A stretch of DNA of 64,000 bases from assembly GCA_038380435.1 (NCBI GenBank), contig JAWZYU010000025.1:43718691-43782690 (forward strand). Direction: 5' to 3'. Made by a program: the position numbers and the translations under genes. Below the pieces are notes generated by a model. It made no database searches. It was not told the origin of the DNA and worked only from the letters and a program-made list of their open reading frames with translations. Origin of the DNA: Ryuthela nishihirai (taxonomy: Eukaryota > Arthropoda > Arachnida > Araneae > Heptathelidae). Positions within the stretch are counted from its first letter, which is position 1; each line of letters begins with the position of its first letter. This document shows, one piece after another, positions 1-11,003 of this stretch.

Positions 1-236
1 CAATGTGTTCTGGCTCAAATTCTGTCGGGCTAGCTCGGCGCAAATAGCACAGACGATTGCGGGCTCAGAATAATTTAAATTTCAAATATATTTTTTTTAA
101 TTTTGGAAGGCATAAATATAAAATATTTTTTATTATAATTTTAACCTTTTAATCTGTCTTTAGTAATTAAAAATAAGCACCAAGCAGCTTTTATTTTTTG
201 TGTATTCTTTTATTTTTAATAAATTAATGGCTCTTT

Positions 237-628
237 GGGGGTGGGGGTGGCTCAATCGGTAGCGCGCCAGGCTCGTAATCTGTAGTTCCCAGGTTCGAGT
301 CCCAGCAGGGTCAGCGTTGAGATTTATCTCCGCAAAATTCCCCACCCTGCCCACGGTCAGTAGGGGACACCGATGGGCTTGGAAAGGCCGCCGTCCGTCG
401 GATGGGACGTTAAGCCGTGGCCCCGTGTGCGGGAGAGCCATACCCTGTGCACGTTAAAGAACACGCTGGATGGCCTTGACGGGAGGCTACCATCTGTCTC
501 CCAACAGCTGTTCCAGTGGGTCCCCTCCCCCAACCTTCTCTGAGCCTTCGGGGTCCATGTGACCTGGCCATTTAGCCCATGGTGTGCAAAAAAGTGCAGC
601 TCAGAGGTAAAACAATCCAATCCAATCC
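237..628 (+). mobile_element. SINE1, full length, tRNA-derived
   Basis: The head is tRNA-like, with an A-box-like TGGCTCAATCGGTAGCG and a B-box-like GGTTCGAGTCCC. A conserved central body of about 300 bp follows, and the copy ends in a short tandem tail of AATCC/CAACC units. The direct repeat AATGGCTCTTTG at 226-237 and 629-640 is the target-site duplication. The head resembles an elongator tRNA-Met with CGT in the anticodon position. Relatives recur throughout the window in both orientations. Confidence 0.93.
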
Positions 629-714
629 AATGGCTCTTTGCATTTGTAATGATGTTACCCACAAAATTTCAGCTTCTGGTAGTATCTTTAGTATTTTTCG
701 TTCCAAATAGCATT

Positions 715-3700
715 CATCATCATCATCATCATCATCCTCAAGCAGCCATGGGCTACGGAGGTCCAACCAGACCGTGCAATTTAGTTCTCCAAGCAAGTCT
801 ATCCTGAGCTACATCTACTGCATCTGGCCACTGCACACCAATTCTAACAAGGTCCTGTTTAACATTGTCTGCCCACCGCATCCTAGGTCTCCCCTTCTTT
901 CTGAGGCCTTTAGGCACACTGTTCATAACCCTATTCGCCAATCTATAATTATTCATACGGGCAACATGGCCAAACCAACGGAGTCTCTCTCTGCACAATA
1001 TGCTGCTTAAAGGAGGTTGCAAACTCCTTTGTCTAATCTCATCATTAGTTACAAAGTTGAACCACCTAATGCCCAAGATACTGCATAAGCATCTGGAATC
1101 AAAAGCATCTAGTTTCCTGTTATCTTGTTTACAAAGTGTCCAGGTTTCACTACCATAACTAACCCTAGAAAGAACCAAACTATTATACAGTCTAATTTTA
1201 GTATTTAGGTGTATACGCCTATTTCTCCACACTCTCCATAGGTTCTTAAAAGTCCCGGCAGCAATCCCTATTCGTCTGTTAATCTCATGCCGCACATCAC
1301 CATTATCTGTTACATAGCTCCCAAGATAATTAAACTGTGACACCTGCTCAAGACTGCAACCATTCAGATTAACTGAATCACAGCCTGCCTGACCAATTTT
1401 CATCACTTTAGTTTTCTCTCTGTTTATAACCAAACCTACTCTACTACCAGTCTCATCAACAGCTCGAATGAAAGAGTTCATCTCATCAACATCATTTGCC
1501 AAAAGGGCTAAATCATCAGCATAATCTAAATCAGAAATTTTCGTATCTCCAGCCCATTTAAGGCCAAAATCTTTCCCTTGAAGTGAATTTCGCATAACAT
1601 AATCAATAACCAAGCTAAAGAGAAAAGGAGACAAAATGCACCCTTGTCGAACACCAGAAGTAATGCTAAACCAATTGCTACAAGCCTTACCAACTCTCAC
1701 ACACGACTCAGTGTTATTATAGAGAGCTTTCATAATGTTAACTAACTTGTCTGGTATACCATATGATCTCACAATCAACCACAAATTATGACGATCAACA
1801 GAGTCGAAAGCCTTTTTGAAATCAACAAAGCTAGCAACCAAAGGTTTCTGAAACTCTAAACATTTCTCAAGAATCTGCCTAAGTGAAAATATCTGATCCA
1901 CACATCCCCTACCACTTCTGAATCCACATTGCTCATCACGCAATTGACTGTCAACCAGATTCTTAATTCTATTAAGCACAATCATGGAAAGAACTTTACC
2001 TGGAACAGAGAGTAGGCTGATACCCCTATAGTTATCACAAGAACTGCGATCACCTTTTTTGAAAATAGGGATAACAATAGCCCTGGTAAAATCCTTAGGA
2101 ACCATGCCTTTATCATAAAAGATATTCAGAATTTCAGTCATCCAAGTGGTAACCGAAACATTCCCAGCTCTAAGCATTTCCGTAGTAATTTCATCAACCC
2201 CTGGGGATTTATGAAGTTTAAGTTTAGAAACAGCCAAAAGAACTTCAGATTGTGTTATAGGGCCAACATTAAAGCCACCAATGCATCTATCATCATTGCA
2301 AACAATGGGAGTAGAACTAACTACATTGTTTAGAACATCACTGAAATGCTCAGCCCACCTAGCCATGACAGAATCCTCCCCTTCTATAACCTTACCTTGT
2401 TTATCCTTCAATCCTTGTAAGCCTGTCCGTTTTCTACCACACAAAACATTAACTATCTGGTACAGCTCTCTGCTGTTGTGTTGTCTAACTGCTTCCTCGG
2501 CTTTGTCAGCCAAACCATCAAGCCAAAGATTCTTATCAGCAGCTAACTGATCCTTTACAAGTTTATTAAGGTCTCTGTAATGCTTTCTATTAGGACTAGT
2601 AGGGTATTGATTAAGGGCATTCCTGCAGTTCTTTCTTTCCGAAATAAGCTCAAGTGCCTTATCACTCAGATAATTTTGCCTCCTCTGCTCCTTTTTCCCT
2701 AAAAGAGTACTGTTAGTTTCCAAAAAAGCCTGTTTAAAATGGCCCCATTCTTCCTCAACTTCAGTAGTAAGCAAACCATGACTGTCATAATGACTAAGTA
2801 ACCTATCATGGTAAGCTTTGGCTATAACTGGATCTTTCAGAGCTTCAGTATTAAAAGTAAAGTTTTTAACCCTAGCACAACACTTTTTAAGTTTAATTTG
2901 CAACACACTTTTAACAAGGTAATGGTCAGATCCAATTTCAGCTCCCCTATATGCCCTGGTATTCCTAACAGAACTAGCCCATTTGCTGTTAATTAATATG
3001 TAATCAATCATATTCTTATGCAGCCCATCAGGTGAAACCCATGTGTACTTATGTATGTCGCGGTGTTTGTAATAAGTGTTAGTTATTCTGAATCCATTGA
3101 GTTTACTTACCTGTAGGAGACGTTGCCCATTGCCATTGCAGCTACCAATACCAAAAGGGCCTATTACTCCTCCCCAAAGGTCAGAGTCAGTACCAACTTT
3201 GGCATTGAAGTCACCAAGAACAAGGGTAATATCTCCTTTCTTGACAGAATTCAAAATATCCTGAAGTTGTTCATAAAACCTATCCTTCTGATCCTCATCG
3301 GCATCCTCAGTGGGGGCATAACAGCAGATAACATTCAAGTCTTTAATGCTTGTCTGAAATTTTGCTGTAAGAAACCTTTCATTAATGCACTCGTATCCTA
3401 GAAGAGCATCGCTAGCGTGTCTGCTGAGAAGCAGACCCACGCCTTGGTGATGCTTATTGTCGTCCCTCCCTGAAAAGAGAAATTTAAGATTATTTTTAAG
3501 AATCTGACCTTTATCTGTCCATCTGGTCTCTTGCAAGCCCAGAATATCTAAATTATAATGGTGGAATTCTTGTGTGAGGACATCAAGAGAAAAAGCTCTG
3601 TGCAGAGTCCTCACATTCCAACTACCTATGGAGAGAAAATGGTTAGTGGGATGTTTAAAGAAACTATGTTTATTGAGAGAGGGAATGAAGACAATATCAA

Positions 3701-4309
3701 ACAGCCCCCTAATCGCAGACATGGGGCAAAGACCCGTTCCCCCACTACTAAAGGCTGAAGCCATCTACACTGGAAGAATTCCTCCAATGTAGAATTTGAC
3801 GATGCCAATAGAAGCAAAGAGTTCAGGTGCCTGCGATGACTTCTGCTCAGGATTATCCACCAGCTGATAAACATATCCTGTGAATCTATTCACTTGGGGC
3901 TGTCAACCCACAAACAAACAGAAAACACAGCGGAAGATTTTCCCTCCACAGAAGCCCACCAGTGCAGCAAAATCAGGATCCATAATCCAGCTCAGAGCCA
4001 TATATCTGTCCAGTCCAGTAGGTTTATATGGTCAGCACCAGGACCCTGTGTGGTTGACCACTCCTCAGCAGGGTAGAAAAAAAGAAAAGTAGCCATAGTT
4101 GTCCAGATCAGTAGGCCACACTAATCTGGCAGCCCTCCCCTTCCGTTCACTTCCACAAGAGAGTATCTCTTTTGAAAGTTACTAACGGTCCGCACCACGA
4201 GAAGGCGGGGTCGGACATTAGGTGCTAGGCCTGGCCGGTTCTATGCATCATCACAGGGGATTGGTGCATAGCTCTCCTTCCAGTGACTACCTAGCTACCA
4301 TTTACAGAC
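715..4309 (-). mobile_element. Full-length RTE-like non-LTR retrotransposon (LINE), copy 1
   Basis: The element reads on the minus strand: a 5' UTR of about 545 bp, one long ORF, and a very short 3' end closing in an ATC/GAT trinucleotide tail (about 715-735). The 12-bp direct repeat CCAAATAGCATT at 703-714 and 4310-4321 is the target-site duplication and fixes both ends. A second full-length copy lies at 58068-61663 and has the same 5' start. A single-ORF, AP-endonuclease-bearing element with a simple-repeat tail fits the RTE group; the clade assignment is by motif recognition only. Confidence 0.93.
753..3764 (-). CDS. LINE ORF: AP endonuclease-reverse transcriptase, 1003 aa
   Basis: This is an uninterrupted 1003-residue polyprotein of a LINE. 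The N-terminal apurinic-type endonuclease shows SWNVRTL (about 48-54), LQETRW (77-82), GDFNAKVG (184-191) and GSDHYLV (278-284), which supply the expected Asn, Glu, Asp and Asp-His active-site residues. The reverse transcriptase follows, with NYRGISLLSV (578-587), the first catalytic Asp in FVDFKKAFD (646-654), GVRQGCILSP (704-713) and the YADD box (748-751). The C-terminal region contains RLRWFGHVARM, common in this group. Known role: nicking target DNA and copying the element RNA at the nick. No stop or frameshift is seen, so the copy could be active. I count about 28 residue differences from the copy at 58612-61623. Confidence 0.95.
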   Translation of the reverse strand: MASAFSSGGTGLCPMSAIRGLFDIVFIPSLNKHSFFKHPTNHFLSIGSWNVRTLHRAFSLDVLTQEFHHYNLDILGLQETRWTDKGQILKNNLKFLFSGRDDNKHHQGVGLLLSRHASDALLGYECINERFLTAKFQTSIKDLNVICCYAPTEDADEDQKDRFYEQLQDILNSVKKGDITLVLGDFNAKVGTDSDLWGGVIGPFGIGSCNGNGQRLLQVSKLNGFRITNTYYKHRDIHKYTWVSPDGLHKNMIDYILINSKWASSVRNTRAYRGAEIGSDHYLVKSVLQIKLKKCCARVKNFTFNTEALKDPVIAKAYHDRLLSHYDSHGLLTTEVEEEWGHFKQAFLETNSTLLGKKEQRRQNYLSDKALELISERKNCRNALNQYPTSPNRKHYRDLNKLVKDQLAADKNLWLDGLADKAEEAVRQHNSRELYQIVNVLCGRKRTGLQGLKDKQGKVIEGEDSVMARWAEHFSDVLNNVVSSTPIVCNDDRCIGGFNVGPITQSEVLLAVSKLKLHKSPGVDEITTEMLRAGNVSVTTWMTEILNIFYDKGMVPKDFTRAIVIPIFKKGDRSSCDNYRGISLLSVPGKVLSMIVLNRIKNLVDSQLRDEQCGFRSGRGCVDQIFSLRQILEKCLEFQKPLVASFVDFKKAFDSVDRHNLWLIVRSYGIPDKLVNIMKALYNNTESCVRVGKACSNWFSITSGVRQGCILSPFLFSLVIDYVMRNSLQGKDFGLKWAGDTKISDLDYADDLALLANDVDEMNSFIRAVDETGSRVGLVINREKTKVMKIGQAGCDSVNLNGCSLEQVSQFNYLGSYVTDNGDVRHEINRRIGIAAGTFKNLWRVWRNRRIHLNTKIRLYNSLVLSRVSYGSETWTLCKQDNRKLDAFDSRCLCSILGIRWFNFVTNDEIRQRSLQPPLSSILCRERLRWFGHVARMNNYRLANRVMNSVPKGLRKKGRPRMRWADNVKQDLVRIGVQWPDAVDVAQDRLAWRTKLHGLVGPP

Positions 4310-4423
4310 CCAAATAGCATTAGCATTCAATTTTGTCATGAAACGATTTTAATTAATATTTTAACAATAAAATAACAGATTACCGACATTCATTTCAGTA
4401 TATATGTTACCGCTAAAGCTCGA

Positions 4424-4539
4424 AAGCCGTTAATGTGCACATTACCTAGCTAATCTGCAGATTAACTGATTTGCTCCGTTAACTTGCGGAATCAAGAGTT
4501 TTCCGCATTTTACCTAGGTAATGTGTACATTAACGGCTT
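4424..4539. repeat. Foldback element, about 116 bp
   Basis: The outer arms are near-perfect inverted repeats: AAGCCGTTAATGTGCACATT on the left and its complement ending AACGGCTT on the right. The inner halves pair partly. No coding capacity. It resembles a miniature inverted-repeat element; the family is unknown. Confidence 0.7.
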
Positions 4540-4649
4540 CCGTATCGTTCAAGTTCAAAAGTTTGTTTCTCTCATAGTGGTAAATCTCTTGAATATGAAT
4601 CTTCGTGTCACGTGATTCACTCGTCCGCATTATAAAAAACGCCCCGGAT

Positions 4650-4737
4650 GAGCGGAGGCCAAGTGAGAACGAATTGGTAAAGTGATTCATTCTTGATAAC
4701 GAATCACTAAAATGATTCGTTCTCAGTTGGCCTGCTC
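4650..4737. repeat. Short imperfect inverted repeat
   Basis: The left arm GAGCGGAGGCC..GTGAGAACGAAT pairs with a right arm ending ATTCGTTCTC..GGCCTGCTC. The GAATCACT/GTGATTC core is also palindromic. It lies directly against a decayed SINE1 copy. Confidence 0.55.
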
Positions 4738-5142
4738 AGGTTAAGTTGTTTTATCTCTAAGTGTCGCTTTTTTTGCGTACAATGTCCCTGAAGGCTCACA
4801 AGAAATCACAAAGGACCCCGAAGGATTACAAAGAACCCGAAGGCTCAGAGAAGGTTGGGGAAAGGACCCACTGGACAGCTTTTAGGAAACATGGCAGCTT
4901 CCCATCAAGGCCATGCAGCGTGTTCTTTAATTTGCACAAGCTACGTCTCTCCAGCACACAAGGCCTTGGCCTAACGTCCATCCAACAGATGTGGCCTTTC
5001 CAAGCCCATCGATGTCCCCTATTGACCGAGGCAGGGCGTGAAGCTTTGCGGAGATAGATCTCAACACTGGCCCAGGTGGGATTCGAACCTGGGAACTGCA
5101 GATTACGAGCCTGACGCGCTATCGACTTAGCCGTCTCTCACA
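4738..5142 (-). mobile_element. SINE1, old divergent copy
   Basis: It is recognisable by the GAAGGCTCAGAGAAGGTTGGGG block, the central GTGTTCTTTAA block and the reversed tRNA-like head (GGGATTCGAACCTGGGAAC, GATTACGAGCCTG). It carries many substitutions and a small duplication near the tail, so it is older than most copies here. Confidence 0.85.
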
Positions 5143-5640
5143 CGTATTCAGGAGAGCCCTGCTATGAGGTTCACATTGAAGGAGACGCTGGATGATTTTA
5201 AAGAGATTTTCACCTCTCTCCTAACGGTTGCCAGATCCCCTTCCGCTTCTGAGCCCTGGAGGGGAGGGGGTCCTTGTGACTTCATCTTTAGCCCATTGTG
5301 TATACAAACGCGTCTCTCCGAGATCAAGCGTTTCAAAACTGGCATAGTAATAATGGGCATACCTGTTTTTCGAATGTGGACAAAATTCCTCATCTTCCAC
5401 ACATGTCTGCTTATAGAATTCAATATTGGAAGGAAAAATTGTTATGTGTCAGGCAGCAGAACTCAAAGAATAGGCTGTGGAACAATCAGAGCAATTTTCA
5501 AATCCGATGTTGCGTTCAAGGTCACATAGCGATCGAAATGATGAACTAGAAATAAATCGGTGCCTTTGGCACCGATTAATTTTAATATACTATATAGATA
5601 TGCTATTACAGAGGTATAATAAAATAATAAATAAATAATA
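5143..5640. other. Unassigned intergenic sequence
   Basis: There are short open frames but no recognisable domain. The last 60 bp are rich in AT and AATAAA-like words. Nothing else is supported. Confidence 0.4.
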
Positions 5641-5735
5641 AATACCCCCTCAAGCAGCTGCTTGCCACAGAGGGCCGACAGGAGCCTGTCAGTTTATATG
5701 CCACAGTAGAAGGTCTGAGAGGATGGCAGGACCTC

Positions 5736-5999
5736 AGGAACGTGTACAGCAACTGTACACGCTCCAGTTACCGTTCACAGCAAACTGGAGCGTGTGCAGA
5801 TACTGCACACGCTCCAGTTTGCTGTGAACGGTAACTGCACACGCTCAATATTTCTGTGAGTGGGCCCACACGATCCAGGTTTTTGCGAGCTTTCTGTGAG
5901 TGGGCCCACACGATCCAGGTTTTTGCGAGCTTTCTGTGAGTGGGCCCACACGATCCAGGTTTTTGCGAGCTTTCTGTGAGTGGGCCCTCACGATCCAAT
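5736..5999. repeat. Hairpin satellite, SINE2-linked block 1
   Basis: Palindromic modules such as GCGTGTGCAG..CTGCACACGC and CCAGTTTGCTGTGAACGGTAAC are followed by tandem copies of a unit of about 40 bp, CTTTCTGTGAGTGGGCCCAC. It is closely related to the blocks at 6110-6278, 11816-11965, 12118-12474, 12993-13697 and 17917-18106. Confidence 0.85.
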
Positions 6000-6109
6000 G
6001 TAAATAAAATAAATACCCCCTCAAGCAGCTGCTTGCCACAGAGGTCTGACAGGAGCCTGTCAGTTTATATGCCACAGTAGAAGGTCTGAGAGGATGGCAG
6101 GACCTCAGG

Positions 6110-6278
6110 AACGTGTACAGCAACTGTACACGCTCCAGTTACCGTTCACAGCAAACTGGAGCGTGTGCAGATACTGCACACGCTCCAGTTTGCTGTGAAC
6201 GGTAACTGCACACGCTCAATATTTCTGTGAGTGGGCCCACACGATCCAGGTTTTTGTGAGCTCACACGATCCAATGTA
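6110..6278. repeat. Hairpin satellite, SINE2-linked block 2
   Basis: It has the same palindromic modules as the block at 5736-5999 but with fewer tandem units. It is joined to SINE2 at the identical GGACCTCAG point. Confidence 0.85.
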
Positions 6279-6803
6279 AATAAAATAAATACCCCCTCAA
6301 GCATCTGCTTGCCACAGAGGTCTGACAGGAGTCTGTCAGTTTATATACCACAGTAGAAGGTCTGAGAGGATGGCAGGACCTCAGCAGAAAAACGATACAC
6401 ACACATCCATTCCTAATCCGGGACTCGAACCCAGGTCCCTTAGATCAGTAGCCAAGCGTGCTAACCACTCGGCCACGGGACGGCTCAACAGAGGTATACT
6501 TGCCCCTATTAAAAAGGGCCCTTTCAGGCTCAGGGCCAAATGGCGCCCCTTTGCTGTATTAACTCAACTGGTGAGTGTGAGAAGAACTTCATTATCTCTC
6601 CCGCACATGGTCCAACATTGAAAGAGATCAATTGGACATAAAATGTCTTCAGTTCTGCTATCATTTGCATAATACGATATTCATATTATCGTGATTTGTC
6701 GTAGTGCAGTAAACTTCTAAACAATAACCGTCTTTAATAATGAATGACTTTCGTTCATCTAGGAATGCTCGTGAAGCGCAAACCATGGTTACGAGTCACA
6801 TGC

Positions 6804-7190
6804 AGGTTGGGTTGTTTTACCTCTGAGCGGCACTTTTTTGCACACCATGGGCTAAATTGCCAGGTCACATGGACCCCGAAGGCTCAGAGAAGGTTGGGGG
6901 AGGGGACCCACTGGAACAGCTGTTGGGAGACAGATGGTAACCTCCCGTCAAGGCCATTCAGCGTGTTCTTTAACGTGCACAGGGTATGGCTCTCCCGCAC
7001 ACGGGGCCGCAGTTTAACGTTCCATCCGACGGACGGCGGCCTTTCCAAGCCCATCGGCGTCCCCTACTGACCGTGGGCAGGGCGGAGAATTTTGCGGAGA
7101 TAAATCTCAAAGCTGACCCAGCTGGGATTCGAACCTAGAAACTACAGATTACGAGCCTGGCGCGCTACCGACTGAGCCACCCCCGCCCCT
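6804..7190 (-). mobile_element. SINE1, full length
   Basis: The tail GGTTGGGTTG is at the left and the reversed tRNA-like head ends GAGCCACCCCCGCCCC at the right. It is well preserved. I see no convincing target-site duplication. Confidence 0.93.
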
Positions 7191-7930
7191 TCCTTTAGGA
7201 ACGTCATATTATAATATTGTTTACGACAGATCAACGAACGAGAGTGACTTCATAACAAAACGTGACTTGAGCGCTCGTGTGTGCTCCTGCGTGAGATTCG
7301 TTTCAGCCAACGAATTAGAACTTGGAACAGTTCGAAAGGATGAAAATGGGAGAAACGTATTTAGTAGTGTGGTATTGTGAAAGATGAAACAGTTTATCTG
7401 AGTCAGTGTGTGACAAGTAAAAATAAGAAGTGTTTTTATTATGGTGCGTGCGCGGTTGATTATTTTGTGTTGTTAGTAAGATAAACTTAGTGATCTCTCA
7501 CAAGATGAAGAATTGCTTACGCCGGAAGTGGTGGATTTCAAGAGATACGACAGACAGTGAAGAGGTAGTAATTTGGTAGAACAGACAGAGCTGGTCTTGT
7601 ATGCTCTGTAGAAAAAGTGTTATTGACTTTTGTATGATAGTAGTTAGTTTTTTTATAAGTTATTTCATCCATACCATTGTAATAATTTGCATTGTATTGT
7701 AATTTGTTTGAAAATACACTTATTGAAACTCACGCTCAGTGCCTATCCATTTAAAAATTCGCAACAATATGGTAATAGTTAAGGGCAGCAGAAATCGTGA
7801 TCCAAGATTGAAAGTCATTGGGGGAAATAATGACGTCACTGAGGACGACAACATGCAAATGTACGCAGCGCGTATTTAAGGACTAGGGTGTGAAGAATGA
7901 AGTTAATCGTCTTGTGTCGTGCTGTTCAGT
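7191..7930. other. Unassigned sequence upstream of a Tc1 relic
   Basis: No reading frame or known repeat is recognised. The last part (about 7740 onward) may be the untranslated 5' end of the Tc1-like element that follows, but I could not locate its terminal inverted repeats. Confidence 0.35.
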
Positions 7931-9388
7931 GCTCTTTGAAGAAGCTGCCATTCCTGGACGACGCAGGCGCACAACATTTGTTCAGTTAATGCGGGTTGGG
8001 TTGTTTTACCTCTGAGCGGCACTTTTTTGCCCACCATGGGCTAAATGGCCAGGTCACATGGACCCCGAAGGCTCAGAGAAGGTTGGGGGAGGGGACCCAC
8101 TGGAACAGCTGTTGGGAGACAGATGGTAGCCTCCCGTCAAGGCCATTCAGCGTGTTCTTTAACGTGCACAGGGTATGGCTCTCCCGCACAAGAGGCCACG
8201 GCTTAACGTCCCATCCGACGGACGGCGGCCTTTCCAAGCCCATCGGTGTCCCCTACTGACCGTGGGCAGGGCGGAGAATTTTGCGGAGATAAATCTCAAC
8301 GCTGACCCAGCTGGGACTCGAACCTGGGAACTACAGATTACGAGCCTGGCGCACTACCGACTGAGCCACCCCCGCCCCTCAGTTAATGCGGAGTTTGAGC
8401 GAGGTCGTATAGTGGGTCTTCAGGAAGCAGGTTGGTCTTTCGTCAGATTGCAAACCGCGTTAGACGAGAGGTATCGGCAGTGGTACGATGGTGGCGTAGA
8501 CGGTAAGAAGAGCATTCGCACACTCGCAGATGTAGTTCCGGATAACACAGAGTTACAGACGCACAAGAGTATCGGCGTATCAGGAGGGATGGGATGGGAG
8601 AGTGGATGGCTAGGGCGTCACAAATGCAATCCTCTATCATACCAAGGGTCTTAATTCACAAGAATAATATCTCAGGAGGATTAATCACTCACAAGAATTA
8701 ATATTAAGGGTCTTAATCACAAGAGCGATACGCAATCGTCTTTTGGAAGCAGGACTACGGGCACGGTTACCACTGTCACCTGGTCACTATCGAGCACATA
8801 TGTAGTGGTATCAAGAATGAGGTCATTGGAGGGAAGAATGGCAATCTGTGGTCTTCAGTGATGAAAGCCGTTCTGCTTAGAAGCGTCTGATGGTCGTTTA
8901 CGCATCCGAAGGCGACAAGGTGAGAGCGACACACAGGGCCCACGCCAAGCATCATGGTTTAGGGAGCGATTAGCTCTCACTTTCGTACGTGTCTGGTGTT
9001 TGTACAGGGTACACTGAATACGTACATAAGCGACATCGTACAGCCGGTCGTCCTGCCATATTTGAGTGTAATCCCAAATGTGATATCCCAGCAGGATAAC
9101 GCTCACCCACACTCTGCCCTGACAACGCAACATGCTCTTCAGGCAGTGCACCAACTCCTTTGGGCAGCATGCTCTCCGGACTTGTCTCCAATCGAGCATG
9201 TATGGAACTGGATCGGACAAAGGCTCTTCTGCAGACCACGACAGGCAATGACTATTGCTGAATTACGTGTTCAAGTTGAAAGTGCATGGAATGGTGTCTC
9301 TCAGCGTGATATCCAGCATTTGTACGACCGATTGCATGCCAGATTGGAAGATTGTATTGCTGCTCGAGGAGGTTCAACACCTTATTAA
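7930..9388 (+). pseudogene. Tc1/mariner-like transposase relic (Tc1-A), split by a SINE
   Basis: Transposase-like pieces occur in order on the plus strand but in several frames. The N-terminal helix-turn-helix region reads FERGRIVGLQEAGWS (after 8391). The first catalytic Asp lies in VFSDESR (about 8850-8870). The C-terminal part, open from 8996 to 9388, has the second Asp in SQQDNAHPH and the final acidic box SPDLSPIEHVW, ending RGGSTPY. Stops and frameshifts between these pieces mean it cannot encode an active enzyme. A SINE1 at 7995-8378 interrupts it near the N-terminus. The family is recognised from the Tc1 signature; the ends are approximate. Confidence 0.88.
7995..8378 (-). mobile_element. 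SINE1 inserted in Tc1-A
   Basis: A full-length copy flanked by the 13-bp duplication TCAGTTAATGCGG at 7982-7994 and 8379-8391. Removing it restores continuity of the Tc1-A transposase region, so the SINE is younger than that transposon. Confidence 0.95.
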
Positions 9389-9611
9389 AATGTGCCTTCT
9401 GCAAAACGTAATACTCATTAAAAAGTAAAATAAACATTGAATCACTTTACACGTGTGATCACTGTCCTTTCTTAACAAGTTGTTTCTACTAAATAAATCT
9501 CATAGATTACGCTTCCATTGTTAATGGTGTTCTTTTTTCAATTTCCGCCAGTATTACTTTTCTTTTACTCCGATAATTTCTTCTCTTTATGACGAATTCC
9601 CTTGATTGCAG

Positions 9612-10042
9612 TGGCTGGCATTTGCATGGTCCAGGAAGCTTTCCGTGCCATCCCTCAGGAATCGGCGATCCACTTCTTGTCCATCTCCTCTTCTGCTTCC
9701 GGAGGATGCTTCTGCCTCGAGCTCCATCTTCCCCGCTTCCTCCGGATTGCGCCTCGGCCTCTTCAACAGAGAAGAGCTGAGCGACGTCGTCTTCCTCGTG
9801 GGCATAGAGCCCGACGTGTGGCGTTTCCCAGGTCATTCGACGATCTTGGCCACGGCGAGTCCTGTCTTCGAATCCATCTTCTGCTGCTCTTCGCTCCACT
9901 TTCCCGACACGAGCAATGGAACAGTTTGCAGTGAAATGGAAAACGAGCTTCTCCGCGAAGCTGCTGATGCCCACGAAGGAGAAGAATGCCACATTATCGA
10001 TATCACAGACGTCAAGCCTGATATCTTCCAGACTCTCATGAG
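9612..10042 (+). CDS. BTB-BACK domain protein, internal exon carrying the BTB domain
   Basis: The exon starts after a pyrimidine-rich tract ending TTGATTGCAG (AG at 9610-9611) and ends at a consensus donor AG|GTAAGA (GT at 10043). It encodes 143 residues plus two bases. A Ser/Pro-rich lead precedes the BTB fold: LFNREELSDVVFLVG, then WRFPGHSTILATASPVFESIF, an insert, and IIDITDVKPDIFQTLMR. It joins in frame (phase 2) to the exon at 15157 to give LMR-YIYTKEI, the expected end of a BTB domain. BTB domains usually mediate dimerisation and often recruit cullin-3; that role is inferred. No initiator Met is visible before the acceptor, so the true first exon lies upstream and was not found. The exon is GC-rich compared with the flanking intron. 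Confidence 0.88.
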
Positions 10043-10114
10043 GTAAGAGATTTCTGACGTATGCAGCACATTATTTGATTCTCTTGAAGAATGAGAGACT
10101 GAATTAGACTGAGA

Positions 10115-10265
10115 CGATTTTTTTAGAAATTAGTGATCTGGCAACCTTCGTGTCATGTGACACGAAGGTTGCCAGATCACTAATTTCTAAAAAAATCGCT
10201 GCCAGATATTTTTTCTGAATTCTGTAATCAACCGTAGTGTTCGGATACTTTTTTGAGCGACTGTA
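10115..10265. mobile_element. Mariner-type MITE, right-hand part
   Basis: The palindrome centres on GTGTCATGTGACAC. The right arm ends TTCGGATACTTTTTTGAGCGACTGTA, the terminal inverted repeat seen whole at 27443-27656. The left terminal part is missing. Confidence 0.85.
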
Positions 10266-10272
10266 CCATGCG

Positions 10273-10502
10273 GAAATGATTGTGTCGTGCAGTTGTTGCA
10301 AATTGGACAGCGGCACAATCTAACTGCGAACAGCCCTTATCACCTTATCACAAAGATGCTTGATGCGGTTTAAATCTGAGGACTGTCCAAATTTTCACAA
10401 CTCACCTGAATTTTAGAAAGTCGTTTCGAATTTTACCAACTTCTGTTTACTTTGGTGTGAGCCTCCTCCCCCCTTCCCCCCCCCCCCCTCTCCCATAGCT
10501 CC
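10273..10502. other. Unassigned, with a C-rich tract
   Basis: It lies between the MITE and the Tc1-B relic and contains a pyrimidine-rich run with a C homopolymer around 10470-10490. It may be the decayed 3' end of Tc1-B. Confidence 0.3.
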
Positions 10503-11003
10503 TTCCCTGGTCAAGGTCTCCGGTGTGTGCACTGCCTATGGACATTGTCAGAAACATCAACCCAGCACATCCCATATGAGCTATACAAGGGAACATAGCA
10601 GGTCAAATTAGGGTGTTCATATCCCGTAGACACTGCTGAGCAATGTGTGCCACATGTAGACTTGTTATCCTGCTGAGAAATGAGACCAGGAGAGCTCCGC
10701 AGAAAAGTAGACAATGAGGCAATAGAATGTCGTCGACAATTTGCCAACAGAATGTGTCAAAGTTCTATGGCCAAACACTAAAGGTGTTCTGGAGTCATAA
10801 CTGATGGCACTCCACATCGGAAAACCGGGTATGTGAACACTGGCGCTCCTGGATGTGTGCTTGATCCTGCCGCTGCCCACAGTGACATCAAACCCTGATG
10901 CGACTATCATCTGCGCCCAAACAGAAGTGTGACTCGTCCAAGACAAGATGTGGTGCATAAAAAACAAGATGTGGTTCCCCTTCCCATGATACACTCTCGA
11001 TGC

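Larger units (their letters stand above)
5641..6485 (-). mobile_element. SINE2 composite: two truncated SINE2-satellite units plus a full SINE2
   Basis: Read on the minus strand, a full SINE2 (6286-6485) has a tRNA-like head (GGCCGAGTGGTTAGCACGC, GGGTTCGAGTCCCGG) and the body CTGACAGGCTCCTGTCAGAC ending AGCAGCTGCTTGAGGGGG. Two further units (about 5641-5999 and 6008-6280) keep only the SINE2 body and tail. Each replaces the head with a hairpin-forming satellite, joined at the same GGACCTCAG point. The same kind of chimera occurs at 17731-18215, so the arrangement is not a one-off. Confidence 0.85.

Noticed and set aside
237..300. tRNA gene with CGT anticodon
   Set aside because: It is the head of a SINE with a 300-bp body, tail and target-site duplication, repeated many times.
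8175..8654. 159-residue frame spanning a SINE1 and Tc1 sequence
   Set aside because: It is a chance fusion of an antisense SINE frame and a broken transposase.
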